Positions 34,077 through 42,820 of a stretch of DNA of 64,000 nt are shown here, in pieces. The notes under the pieces were generated by a model, which had not been told where the DNA came from, searched no databases, and was given only the letters and a program-made list of their open reading frames with translations. Where the stretch lies: assembly GCA_944323445.1 (NCBI GenBank), contig CALUSM010000007.1, forward strand, positions 1-64,000, read 5' to 3'. Numbering within the stretch: position 1 is the first letter of the stretch; each line of letters opens with the position of its first letter. The translations under genes were made by a program, and so were the position numbers. The DNA is from an uncultured Bacteroidales bacterium. GTDB lineage: Bacteria; Bacteroidota; Bacteroidia; Bacteroidales; UBA932.

Positions 34077-35276
34077 ATGGCCAGGATATCCACACTTCGA
34101 CCGGACAGGGGCATACCGGCCTCCACCCTGCTGATGATGTCGGCAGTGGCGGGCCTGACCGTGGCCAACCTCTACTACAACCAGCCGCTGCTCGAGGACA
34201 TCCGCACCGACCTGGCCTGCAGCGGCACCCTCGCCAACCTCATCACAGTGGTCACCCAGGCCGGTTACGCCCTCGGGCTCCTGCTCATCGTCCCCATGGC
34301 CGATATGTGGTCCAGGCGCAGGATAGTGCTGACCATCATGAGCATAGCAGCCCTCATGTCGGCAGCCATAGCCGTCTCGCACAGCATCTGGACCGTCCTT
34401 GCGGCCTCGCTCGGTCTCGGAGTCTGCTCGGTCATCCCCCAGATATTCATCCCGATAGCCGGCCAGTTCTCGGAGCCGGAACACAAGTCCCGCAACATGG
34501 GCTACGTACTCTCGGGCCTGCTCACCGGCATCCTCGGTGCCCGGGTCATCAGCGGCTATGTAGGCCAATGGGTCGGATGGCGCACGATGTTCATAGCGGC
34601 AGCCGTCCTGATGCTGCTCTGCCTGGTCCTCACCCTGAGGATGCTGCCACGTATGCCGGGTACTTTCAGCGGCACATACGGAAGCCTGATCAAAAGTGTC
34701 TGGAAAATATTCGCGACCCATCCCCGCATGCGTCTGTACGCCTTCCGCGGCGCCTGCACCTTCGGCAGCATGATGAGCATCTGGGCCTGCATGGCCTTCC
34801 ACCTTGCCGGAGAGCCGTTCCATGCCGGCAGCCGCACCGTAGGCCTGCTCGGACTCTGCGGAGTGGTCGGCGCCATAGCAGCCAGCGGTATTGGCAGATA
34901 TGTCCCGCGCCTCGGTATCAGACGGATGACCGCCATCGGAGCCATCCTCCAGCTCGCGGCCTGGACAGCAGCAGCTACCCTCGGCCACACCTACACCGGC
35001 ATCATCGCCGCCATCATCCTCCTCGAGCTCGGCGCCCAGTTCATGCAGCTGAGCAACCAGAGCGGCTGCCTGCAGGCCGTTCCCGACGCCTCGAACCGGG
35101 CCAACACCATCTTCATGACCTCCCTCTTCCTCGGCGGCAGTCTCGCGACCCTGCTCTCGGGCATCGGCTGGCGGCTCGCAGGCTGGACCGGCGTCTGCAT
35201 CACCGGAGTCATATTCTCCGCAACAGCCCTCAGTACGGTCTTCTGCAAAAATCAGACATTGCCCAGATGCACATAA
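34077..35276 (+). CDS. MFS transporter, drug-exporter-like
   Basis: The 399-residue membrane protein has twelve hydrophobic segments. The MFS motif A occurs after TM2 as PMADMWSRRRIVL. The N-terminal LTVANLYYNQPLLEDI is typical of the YgaY/YybF-type MFS group found in many gut bacteria. The substrate is unknown. A TAATTTTG -7 box lies at 34045-34052. The last 25 bases overlap the 3' end of the convergent radical SAM gene. Confidence 0.9.
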   Translation: MARISTLRPDRGIPASTLLMMSAVAGLTVANLYYNQPLLEDIRTDLACSGTLANLITVVTQAGYALGLLLIVPMADMWSRRRIVLTIMSIAALMSAAIAVSHSIWTVLAASLGLGVCSVIPQIFIPIAGQFSEPEHKSRNMGYVLSGLLTGILGARVISGYVGQWVGWRTMFIAAAVLMLLCLVLTLRMLPRMPGTFSGTYGSLIKSVWKIFATHPRMRLYAFRGACTFGSMMSIWACMAFHLAGEPFHAGSRTVGLLGLCGVVGAIAASGIGRYVPRLGIRRMTAIGAILQLAAWTAAATLGHTYTGIIAAIILLELGAQFMQLSNQSGCLQAVPDASNRANTIFMTSLFLGGSLATLLSGIGWRLAGWTGVCITGVIFSATALSTVFCKNQTLPRCT

Positions 35277-36139
35277 CGGATCCCGCACTCCCGCGCAATC
35301 TCCTCCGCCATCCGCAGAGTCCCTATCGGCGTAGGCGGCACCTCCCGCATCCTGTACTGCGGAAAGAACCTCGAAAAATGCAGCGGCGCCCCGGCAAATC
35401 CGTTGTCCACCAGCCAGCGGCACATCTCCCGCAGCATCCCCGGGTCATCGTTCACCCCGGGAATCAGCAGATTGGTAATCTCGAGCCACACCCCCGCATC
35501 CCGCATCTTCTCCAGGGTCCTCAGCACCGGAGCCAGCGAGGCCCGGCTCACCCTCCGGTAGATATCCTCGGAAAATGACTTCAGATCGATATTCGCCGCG
35601 TCGAGATACGGCAGCAGGTCATCCAACGGCCCCTCATTGACATATCCGGCCGAAACCAAAATATTCAGCAGCCCCGCCTCCCGGCACGTCCGGGCACAGT
35701 CCACGGTGTACTCCATCCAGGTCAGCGGCTCGGTATAGGTATAAGCGACTATCCGGCAGGAGGTCCTCCGGGCCAGTTCCGGCAGCATCCCGGGAACAAT
35801 GAAACTGCTCTCCACCTCCTCGGGGCGCACCTGGGAAATGCTCCAGTTCTGGCAGTTGCGGCAGGAAAGGTTGCAGCCTGCGGCAGCGAGCGACAGGCAC
35901 ATCTCCCCCGGATGAAAATGCAGCAGCGGCTTCTTCTCGACGGGATCCACATGCAGGGCACAGACCCGTCCGTAGGCCAGTGACACGAGCCTCCCGTCCC
36001 GGACCTCCCGGCTGCGGCAGAGCCCCCGGCGTCCCTCGGTCAGACGGCAGCGGTGCGGGCAGAGCGTACATGTCACGCTCCCGTCCGCCCCGGCTTCACA
36101 GTACCGGGCCTCCACCTCATCCAAGCAGTCACTGCTCAT
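35252..36139 (-). CDS. amrS: AmmeMemoRadiSam system radical SAM enzyme
   Basis: The 295-residue protein (start chosen at MSSDCLDEVEARY) has an N-terminal CTLCPHRCRLTEGRRGLC cysteine region. The radical SAM cluster motif CNLSCRNCQNW (CxxxCxxC) and the conserved QNWSISQ follow. The family always occurs with AMMECR1 and MEMO proteins, as here. Its reaction is unresolved. The start overlaps the end of the upstream fusion gene by 11 bases; the longer frame to 36217 would overlap much more and lacks similarity to the family N-terminus. It overlaps the convergent MFS gene by 25 bases. Confidence 0.92.
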   Translation of the reverse strand: MSSDCLDEVEARYCEAGADGSVTCTLCPHRCRLTEGRRGLCRSREVRDGRLVSLAYGRVCALHVDPVEKKPLLHFHPGEMCLSLAAAGCNLSCRNCQNWSISQVRPEEVESSFIVPGMLPELARRTSCRIVAYTYTEPLTWMEYTVDCARTCREAGLLNILVSAGYVNEGPLDDLLPYLDAANIDLKSFSEDIYRRVSRASLAPVLRTLEKMRDAGVWLEITNLLIPGVNDDPGMLREMCRWLVDNGFAGAPLHFSRFFPQYRMREVPPTPIGTLRMAEEIARECGIRYVHLGNV

Positions 36140-37565
36140 CGAACACCTCCGCCTGATAAACGTACAAGTCCGCATCCTTCCACCCGTTCCAGCCGATTCC
36201 GGCCTTGTCCCGGGCACAGTGCCCCAGGAACTCCTCCCTGGTCCAGCCGGTCTCGTCCGCCACCTGCGGCAGGAAGGTCCCGCTGCGGCCGTCCTTGACC
36301 ATCAGCACCCCGTCCCGCCCAAGCACCAGCTCGTCCGGCGAGGATATCTGCCTCAACGGAGACAGTACCGATATCTCGATATGCACCTGTTCCAGTTCCT
36401 CCCTGGTCAGCGGCCTGAACCTGTCATCCTCGAATGCCGCAGCCCTGGCCATCTCCGCGACAGTCTTATACAACGGCCTGACGCCCACTATATTGCCTAT
36501 ACATCCGCGAAGCCGCCCATGCAGATGCAGGGTAACGAAAGCCCCGCACTCCGCCTTGAGCGTCTGCGTCAGCTGACTGTCGGACGGCAGCCAGTACTTG
36601 CCGTCAAAAGCCGTCTCAATACTCCGCCGGGCCGTCTCCAGCAGCACCTCCCGTTCCTCGGCAGTCAGGGAGAATCCCCCCGAGGCCCCGGTATTCTTTT
36701 CCGCACCTTCCTTATACACCACTGAAAACGCGTGATACCCCACCACCTCGCTCTTGTCCCCGTAGACCGCCGCATCACCGGAGTTGCGGTAATTCAGATG
36801 CCTGATTTCCAGTTCTTCCCGTCCCTCCATCATCATCAGCAGAGCCGCAATGGGCAGCTGACCGCAGGCACTTGTCGCCAGATTCGGCACCTTCGCGCGG
36901 GCATTGTCCAGCAGAACATCCAGGAAGCGGTCCACCGACCCGGAAGCAATGGCCTCGCCCGTAGCCCTGTCCACCCTGCAGGCATCCTCATACGAGGGAT
37001 AATGGGAAAAATCGCTGCTGATCACAAATAGGTTGTCCTCATTCATATAAGGTCCGAGCACCCGGGCAATCCTCCGCAGCCCCCCGCCGTCGACCGAGCC
37101 TATTATTATAGGTACAATGGAAGGGACCTCCCGCAGTCTCTCCTGCAGGAAGGGCAGCTGCACCTCCAGGCAGTGCTCCCGCACATGCGCATTGTGGAAA
37201 TCCCGGAAAATGGAATCCGCCCCGATGAGCTCGAAGCCCGCCTCAGTATCCACCCTCAACCGCCCTATAGGGGTCTCATACCAGTCGCACTCCACATCCA
37301 CGGAAGCACCCGGGAAGGCCTCCCGGTGACTGGGGCCGATGAGGAAGACACGCTCATACCTCTCCGTCGGGGCAATGGAGGCATACGCCTCCGCAGCCAC
37401 CGCTCCCGAGAACACATACCCCGCATGGGGCACAATCACCGCCTGTACCCGTCCCTGAGGCCGGGCGGAAGCACTGTCCAGAAAGCCGTCCACGACAGCC
37501 TTCAACGTATCCGCATCAGACGGATAAAACTGTCCGGCCACCGCCGGAGAATGAACCTTAGTCAT
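36129..37565 (-). CDS. AmrB (MEMO1-like) - AmrA (AMMECR1-like) fusion protein
   Basis: Residues 1-270 are a MEMO-family domain resembling class III dioxygenases (SPAVAGQFYPSDADTL, VPHAGYVFSGAVAAEAY, FLIGPSHREAFPG, SSDFSHYPSYEDACRVD). Residues 300-478 are an AMMECR1 domain with the invariant LRGCIGNIVGVRPLY. Both act with the radical SAM protein encoded just downstream. The start at 37565 (MTKVHSPAVAG) is chosen because a TATCTTTG promoter box at 37618-37611 sits only four bases ahead of the alternative ATG at 37607. Fusion of the two domains is known in several phyla. Confidence 0.92.
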   Translation of the reverse strand: MTKVHSPAVAGQFYPSDADTLKAVVDGFLDSASARPQGRVQAVIVPHAGYVFSGAVAAEAYASIAPTERYERVFLIGPSHREAFPGASVDVECDWYETPIGRLRVDTEAGFELIGADSIFRDFHNAHVREHCLEVQLPFLQERLREVPSIVPIIIGSVDGGGLRRIARVLGPYMNEDNLFVISSDFSHYPSYEDACRVDRATGEAIASGSVDRFLDVLLDNARAKVPNLATSACGQLPIAALLMMMEGREELEIRHLNYRNSGDAAVYGDKSEVVGYHAFSVVYKEGAEKNTGASGGFSLTAEEREVLLETARRSIETAFDGKYWLPSDSQLTQTLKAECGAFVTLHLHGRLRGCIGNIVGVRPLYKTVAEMARAAAFEDDRFRPLTREELEQVHIEISVLSPLRQISSPDELVLGRDGVLMVKDGRSGTFLPQVADETGWTREEFLGHCARDKAGIGWNGWKDADLYVYQAEVFDEQ

Positions 37566-37610
37566 AATCCCAAAACCGATTAAGCAAAACAATAACTTGA
37601 GCATCACTCA

Positions 37611-37618
37611 CAAAGATA
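37611..37618 (-). promoter_or_regulatory. Promoter -7 box of the amrBA-amrS operon
   Basis: TATCTTTG on the minus strand, a full match to the consensus. Transcription should begin about 37604, so the start codon at 37565 would have a leader near 40 bases and the ATG at 37607 would lie outside the transcript. Confidence 0.65.
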
Positions 37619-37674
37619 CAAGAACTCGCCCAAATACGGATGAAAATCGAAGGCGACTCAAAAATTTTTATAAA

Positions 37675-37706
37675 TTTGACCTGCAGGCAGAATTCACTTA
37701 TCTTTG
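37675..37706 (+). promoter_or_regulatory. Full Bacteroidota promoter TTTG-N20-TATCTTTG
   Basis: TTTG at 37675-37678 and TATCTTTG at 37699-37706 are separated by exactly 20 bases, the best match to the sigma-ABfr consensus in the window. Transcription would start near 37713 and supports an ATG at 37736 for the following gene instead of the earlier one at 37640. Confidence 0.8.
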
Positions 37707-37735
37707 TACTTTACCAACCGAAACATACAGCAGAT

Positions 37736-38134
37736 ATGGAAGAAGAACTCATCCACAGCGAGCATATAGCCTCCTCCGACGAAGACATCGACCTCATGTG
37801 GTCACATGTGTCGGCAGGGTTCGACAGCCGCAAGAATTTCGTCATTGAACTGAAAGGGACATATTACTGGACTGATGAGTCCGGACACGGCAACTGCGGA
37901 GAACGTATCGAGAGAAAATATACCCGTGCAGTTGTAGACAAGGAAAACACCCGCATCCTCTGCAACTACCTCAACTGCTGCCTGCTGGAACTTCCTTCGG
38001 AGATGCGGGACAGATTCGGCGATGACTGCTCCTGCTCCATTCCCGGCCACATAGAGACGATTTTCAAGGACATGACCGACTTTCTCGTTGACGCGGGCTG
38101 TCAGTTCACAATCCGCACCGGAACTGTCTTCTAG
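37736..38134 (+). CDS. Small acidic protein of unknown function
   Basis: From the promoter-supported ATG (MEEELIHSEHI) the product has 132 residues. It is acidic, and has several Cys (NCGERIERKY, LCNYLNCCLLEL, DDCSCSIPGH). It shows alternating beta and alpha segments without signal peptide or membrane helix. I do not recognise a family. The gene stands alone, followed by about 270 bases without a gene, and is not clearly linked to the divergent Amr operon. Confidence 0.7.
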   Translation: MEEELIHSEHIASSDEDIDLMWSHVSAGFDSRKNFVIELKGTYYWTDESGHGNCGERIERKYTRAVVDKENTRILCNYLNCCLLELPSEMRDRFGDDCSCSIPGHIETIFKDMTDFLVDAGCQFTIRTGTVF

Positions 38135-38405
38135 GACCAGACATTGAGCAGATCTTGGTTCAGTACCGCTGATTTTTTTTAAAAACAAATAAATCTTACC
38201 ACAGTCTTTCCAATCACTGATTCGCACACATTCCTGTTTTTCATTGCTTTATAAAATATAAAACGCGGACAGTTTTTATAAACTGATGTCAGAGTAAATT
38301 TTATACGGAAATGGTTTTTTTCTGAACGCACGGCTGCATATCTTTGCACCCGAAGCCGTCCCGAGGCAGAAAGCACCTTTCATTAACACTTAAATATTTT
38401 TTACA
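38135..38405 (+). promoter_or_regulatory. AT-rich upstream region of the fimbrial operon
   Basis: No gene is seen here. TATCTTTG at 38339-38346 is a full -7 box about 60 bases ahead of the fimbrillin ATG, with only a T-run near the -33 position. The rest holds no other recognisable site. Confidence 0.5.
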
Positions 38406-39476
38406 ATGAACAACACTGTTTTAAAACTGACCGCCGGGACGCTGTATGCAGCCGTCCTCTCCGCAGGACTCACCTCCTGCCAACCCGAAACAAGTCTCCC
38501 CTGTGATGAAGAGGGAATTCCTACGACCCTGACTATCTCCATCGGGCAGGACGATGGAATGTCCAAAGCCGTACAGACAGCGGAAAACAACCATGACAAC
38601 AGGATCAACACCCTGGATGTATTCATCTTCAACTACCAAGACAGGGGTAGTGCCAGATATGGTAAACTCGATACATACAAGAGATTCGAAGGCGGAAACA
38701 CATCCAATCTCCAGATATCGGCCACAACAGGAACGAAAATGATCTGCGTGGTAGCCAATTCCAACATACCCTCATACGATGGAGTCACCGATATCTCGGA
38801 CTTCAATGCTTTAATTTCACAGCTGGCAGACGAGACTTTGGGAGACTTCACGATGTTCGGTGAAGTAGCAACGGGCATCAGTGAGAATTCCTATCTCACC
38901 ATAAATGTCCGGAGAATGGTGGCGAAAGTATCCGTCACATCCATTAAAACGGATTTTGAAGGCACTCCCTATGACGGAATGTCGCTTACCAACTGCAAGC
39001 TCTATCTGGTCAATGCCTACGGTCAAAGGCACATATACAGGAACCTTGAGCCTGAAGAAGTGATTTTCCTCAACGAAGGAGGTCTTGTGGCCGAAGATGT
39101 CAACAGTACTGAGGAAAAAGGACTGCTGATGGATGAGATAACCGAAGAAATCGATGACAAAGGCTATTCCAAAGTGCACAATTTCTTCTGCTACGCCTAT
39201 ACGACGGCAGATGAGCTCAAATGCACTAAACTGATCCTCCAGGCCACTTTGGACGGCACGACATTCTACTATCCTATTCCTATAAACCAGGACGGCTACG
39301 GACATTCTGGCAAAGGGCCCGCCGGAATAAGCCAAAACAGTGTCTATTCTTACGGAATAACTGTGACAAGGCCTGGAAGCAACAGTCCCAATGAACCTCT
39401 CGAGTCGGGCTCGGTGAATATAAGCGCAAAGGTTGAAGAGTGGATCACTGCTCCTTTTTTTGACAAGACATTCTAA
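38406..39476 (+). CDS. Fimbrillin (FimA/Mfa1-like) lipoprotein
   Basis: The 356-residue lipoprotein has signal sequence and lipobox (AGLTSCQPE, Cys25). A fimbrillin-type N-terminal domain follows: TTLTISIGQDD, INTLDVFIFNY, TKMICVVANSN. A C-terminal domain ends in ISAKVEEWITAPFFDKTF, the usual W-rich donor region. Such proteins are exported, cleaved by a gingipain-like protease or equivalent, and assembled into type V pili. It is followed by an Mfa2-like anchor gene 17 bases downstream, which strongly supports the call. Confidence 0.85.
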   Translation: MNNTVLKLTAGTLYAAVLSAGLTSCQPETSLPCDEEGIPTTLTISIGQDDGMSKAVQTAENNHDNRINTLDVFIFNYQDRGSARYGKLDTYKRFEGGNTSNLQISATTGTKMICVVANSNIPSYDGVTDISDFNALISQLADETLGDFTMFGEVATGISENSYLTINVRRMVAKVSVTSIKTDFEGTPYDGMSLTNCKLYLVNAYGQRHIYRNLEPEEVIFLNEGGLVAEDVNSTEEKGLLMDEITEEIDDKGYSKVHNFFCYAYTTADELKCTKLILQATLDGTTFYYPIPINQDGYGHSGKGPAGISQNSVYSYGITVTRPGSNSPNEPLESGSVNISAKVEEWITAPFFDKTF

Positions 39477-39493
39477 CAAAACATGCTGATACC

Positions 39494-40300
39494 ATGAAAC
39501 TGAGGATGATCCTGATTGTCGTCGCATCCCTTTCAGCAGCACAGTCATGTATCATCGAGAACCGGGAGAATTGCCCTGCTTACCTTACCCTGGATTTTTC
39601 CCTCACACCTGAGGAAGTAGGGCATATTCACCTGATTCTGAGACATGAGAACGGAGGTATTTTTCAGGATACCGTATACAGGGAAAGGTTTATGTCTCCC
39701 TATGAGATACAGGTGACGAGAGGATGTGTCACCCTGGCAGCTTTCGGTAATGTCCGGGACATGATTTTCGAAAACGGCTACACGGTCGAGACCGGAACCG
39801 CGGCGGACAACCTGTACACCTGTTTCCTGCAGTCCGAATACAACGGAGACCTCGAAAGGGATACTGTCACGGTGATGAAGAACAATATCGGGCTGTTCAT
39901 AAGAGTGCTCAGCGGAGCACCGGATACCGACAGCATATCTGTCTGCATCGAATCCCGGTCCACAGGATATGACCTGCAGGGCAATATCCTTGAAGGCGTG
40001 TTCAGTCACAGACCTGAAGCCGTGCACCTGCCCGAAGAAGGAGCCGCATACTTCGAGTTCAACTCCCGTATCGTAAGACAGAAAGATGAGGACCTGATAC
40101 TCTCAGTCTTCAACGGGACTGACATCTCTGATATCCTGCTGGCAAGAATACAGCTGATACCCATCCTGAAGGAAGCCGGCATAGACATGGATGACGAACA
40201 CCTGGATGACGTATACATGACCGTCGACTGCAACCGCATGACCATCACCGTAAGCCCTGTAGGCTGGTATGCGAACGGACATGCCGAAATTACGTTCTGA
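39494..40300 (+). CDS. FimB/Mfa2-family fimbrial anchor lipoprotein
   Basis: This 268-residue lipoprotein (SLSAAQSCIIENRENCP, Cys19) has the typical family opening: a Cys-Pro soon after the lipid-bearing Cys, then LTLDFSLTPEE. Later strands include VTLAAFGNVRDM and NIGLFIRVLSGA. Mfa2/FimB proteins anchor type V pili in the outer membrane and limit their length. It pairs with the fimbrillin gene upstream; no minipilin tip genes follow, so the operon is minimal. Confidence 0.85.
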   Translation: MKLRMILIVVASLSAAQSCIIENRENCPAYLTLDFSLTPEEVGHIHLILRHENGGIFQDTVYRERFMSPYEIQVTRGCVTLAAFGNVRDMIFENGYTVETGTAADNLYTCFLQSEYNGDLERDTVTVMKNNIGLFIRVLSGAPDTDSISVCIESRSTGYDLQGNILEGVFSHRPEAVHLPEEGAAYFEFNSRIVRQKDEDLILSVFNGTDISDILLARIQLIPILKEAGIDMDDEHLDDVYMTVDCNRMTITVSPVGWYANGHAEITF

Positions 40301-40363
40301 AAAGACACTTTAACGAGGATTATGCTATATTTGAAAAGAATTTTCAACCATAATCTTCACTTT

Positions 40364-42028
40364 ATGAGACACAGTTTTTCAATACTACTGTCCGCCGCAG
40401 TCACCGTACTGCTGCCTTCGATACAGCGGACAGCCATAGCTTCAGTCCCTCAGGACAATGATTCCGTAGTCCGGAAAATCATCAGTATCGCCGCAGAGGA
40501 CAACAGGACAATGGACCATCTGGACATAGTCACAAACCGCTTCGGAGGCCGCCCGGTCGGCTCGGATGCATATACGCATGCCACCGACTGGGCTGTCCGC
40601 ATGTTTGAGGAATGGGGCCTGGAAGTCCACAAGGAATATGCCGGAGAGACCCCCTTGGGATTCAACCGCGGTCCGTGGTCTGGACGTATGATCAACGGCA
40701 ACGAGACACTCCATTTCACTACCCCGTCATACACTGCCGGCACAAAGGGCCTGCAGAGGGGGCACGTGGTCATTGAGCCCAGGACCAGTGCAGAATTCGA
40801 GAGGATGAGACAGACCATCAAGGGCGCGTGGGTACTCATAGGAGGCACCAACAAGGGCTGGCCTATAGACTACTCCCCCAGAGGCGACACCCTCAGGGCA
40901 GTAATCATCGCACAGAACGATTCTATATCCGCCGTCAACGCCGGAATCATGAGACACAACAGGGAAGTTTTCAACAAGAGGCGCAACCTCGAACGCGCAA
41001 TCCTGACTGCTTCTCCCAGGCAGGCGGCCAGGATGAAAGAGCAGATGGAATCGCTGAAAGAAAAAGAGCTTATCCCCCTGATTGATGAACCCGCCCTGTT
41101 CTACCGTGAGATGATTGAGGCCGGAGCCCTCGGCATCATTCAGTCCGCTCCTGTACCCATCACCACCCTCTACGACAGGGCCAACATAGACAACGGATAC
41201 ATGACATGGGACAACCTTCCCACCCTTCCCGACATCAAGCTGGATTTCAGACAGTACGACAAAATCAAGGAAATGGTGGAACTTAGAGAATACGTTGAGC
41301 TGGAGTTCGACATCCGCAATCATTTCTACATGGGACCCGTCCCGTTCTACAGCGTTGTGGCCGTACTCCGCGGCACTGAGCTGCCGGACGAGTACGTCAT
41401 CTGCGGAGGGCACCTCGACAGCTATGATGCCGCAACCGGAGGCGTGGACTGCGGTACTGGCATAGCGCCAACCATGGAGGCAGCCAGGCTTCTGACTGCA
41501 GCAGGCGCAAAACCCAGACGGTCCATAGTCTTCGCGCTCTGGGCCGCGGAGGAGTTCGGACTGCTCGGGTCAAAGGCCTGGGTCGAGTCACATCAGGAGG
41601 ATTTGCCGGGCATCATCAACTATTTCAACCGTGACGGCGGTCCTACAGTAGCCAACAGCCTGTCCGTCCCCGAAGAATGGTATGACGCGCTCATGCCTGT
41701 CTGCGAACCGTTGAAAGACCTGGATCCCAGATTTCCATTCGAGCTCACAAAAAGCAACCGCTATCCTGTGCCCGTACCCGAAGAAGCCGGCGGCTCCGAC
41801 CATGCCCACTTCATGATGAGCGGAGTACCTGTCATCAGCTTCGGCACCGGCGATCCTCTCGGATACAACTTCAGCTACGGTGAGATCTGGCACACAGACC
41901 GCGACCTCTACAACAAGAGCATACCAGAGTACATGGAGCACACCTCCATCGTGAACGCCATCGTCCTCTGGGGTATCGCCAACCTGCCCGAGAAACTGCC
42001 CTCCAGCGCTGTATACATCCAGGAATAA
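40364..42028 (+). CDS. M28-family zinc aminopeptidase-like protein, exported
   Basis: From MRHSFSILLSAA the protein has 554 residues with a signal peptide. An inserted PA-type domain lies between about 120 and 300. The catalytic M28 domain shows YVICGGHLDSYDAATGGVDC (zinc His and Asp), the Glu pair in FALWAAEEFGLLGS, and a downstream SDHAHFMMSGVP. Spacing is that of carboxypeptidase Q-like M28 enzymes. The Gly-Val-Asp-Cys-Gly in place of the common 'GAxDNxxG' (bridging Asp) is retained in function but slightly unusual. The gene is in line with the fimbrial genes but 60 bases apart. Confidence 0.88.
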   Translation: MRHSFSILLSAAVTVLLPSIQRTAIASVPQDNDSVVRKIISIAAEDNRTMDHLDIVTNRFGGRPVGSDAYTHATDWAVRMFEEWGLEVHKEYAGETPLGFNRGPWSGRMINGNETLHFTTPSYTAGTKGLQRGHVVIEPRTSAEFERMRQTIKGAWVLIGGTNKGWPIDYSPRGDTLRAVIIAQNDSISAVNAGIMRHNREVFNKRRNLERAILTASPRQAARMKEQMESLKEKELIPLIDEPALFYREMIEAGALGIIQSAPVPITTLYDRANIDNGYMTWDNLPTLPDIKLDFRQYDKIKEMVELREYVELEFDIRNHFYMGPVPFYSVVAVLRGTELPDEYVICGGHLDSYDAATGGVDCGTGIAPTMEAARLLTAAGAKPRRSIVFALWAAEEFGLLGSKAWVESHQEDLPGIINYFNRDGGPTVANSLSVPEEWYDALMPVCEPLKDLDPRFPFELTKSNRYPVPVPEEAGGSDHAHFMMSGVPVISFGTGDPLGYNFSYGEIWHTDRDLYNKSIPEYMEHTSIVNAIVLWGIANLPEKLPSSAVYIQE

Positions 42029-42046
42029 AACATAACGTCCGGCTGC

Positions 42047-42814
42047 TTATTTCTGCCTCTGCCGTACCGCCTCGAAAAGCATGAGGGATGCGGCCACCGA
42101 CACGTTCAGAGAGCCTATATCCCCGCGCATGGGGATTCTGGCCTGCACGTCGCAGAGAGCCAGCACCGACGAGGAGACACCCTTGCCTTCGGAGCCCATG
42201 ACGAATGCCGTGGGCCTGGTCATATCCACTCCGTAAATCATCCCCTCGGCCTTCTCTGTGGCGGCCACTATCTGAAAGCCCTTCTCCTTGAGGTAGTACA
42301 GGGGTATGCGCAGATTCTTGCACTTGGAGACACCGATGCGCAGCAGGGCGCCGGCCGAGGCCTTGACACCGTCGGCATTGATAGCGGCTCCGCCCTTTGC
42401 AGGCAGGATAATGCCGCCCGCCCCCGCACATTCGGCACTGCGGGCTATTGCCCCCAGATTGCGCACGTCGCTCACTCCGTCCAGGAGGACAAAAACCGGG
42501 GCAGGGTCTTTCTGGAAGGCCCTCTCCACCATTTCCTCCAGCGGCATGTAGTCGATCTGCGGCAGATATGCCACCACTCCCTGATTCCTGCCTCCGCGGA
42601 AGCGGGCCAGCCGCTCGGCGGGCACGAACTGGAAGGGAATGCCTCGGCTGTCGAGCTCGGTGAGAAGCTGACGGAACTGCTGACCTTCCAGTCCTTGCTT
42701 CAGCAGCACTTTTTCTATCTGTCTTCCGGACAGGACGGCCTCCAGGACAGGGTGCATCCCGTAGAGGTGGTATCCGGTATCCTTTTTCTCGGTATTTTCC
42801 ATATTGTCTTGCAT
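42047..42814 (-). CDS. rlmB: 23S rRNA (guanosine-2'-O-)-methyltransferase RlmB
   Basis: This 255-residue SPOUT methyltransferase has the L30e-like N-terminal domain (LYGMHPVLEAVLSGRQIEKVLL) and the three SpoU motifs: SDVRNLGAIARSAECAGAGG, VMGSEGKGVS, and IPMRGDIGSLNVSVAASLMLFE. It modifies G2251 of 23S rRNA in E. coli. It is the last gene of the valS operon, six bases after the ABC-F gene. Assignment as RlmB rather than TrmH rests on the N-terminal domain. Confidence 0.92.
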   Translation of the reverse strand: MQDNMENTEKKDTGYHLYGMHPVLEAVLSGRQIEKVLLKQGLEGQQFRQLLTELDSRGIPFQFVPAERLARFRGGRNQGVVAYLPQIDYMPLEEMVERAFQKDPAPVFVLLDGVSDVRNLGAIARSAECAGAGGIILPAKGGAAINADGVKASAGALLRIGVSKCKNLRIPLYYLKEKGFQIVAATEKAEGMIYGVDMTRPTAFVMGSEGKGVSSSVLALCDVQARIPMRGDIGSLNVSVAASLMLFEAVRQRQK

Positions 42815-42820
42815 TTATTT

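Noticed and set aside
34035-35423. A 462-codon open frame opposite the MFS gene
   Set aside because: It is antisense to a clear membrane transporter, is rich in Gly, Asp, Glu and His as expected from the complement of GC-rich codons, and matches no family.
37640-37735. N-terminal extension of the small acidic protein to the ATG at 37640
   Set aside because: A full promoter (37675-37706) lies within this stretch, so the ATG at 37736 is the likely start.
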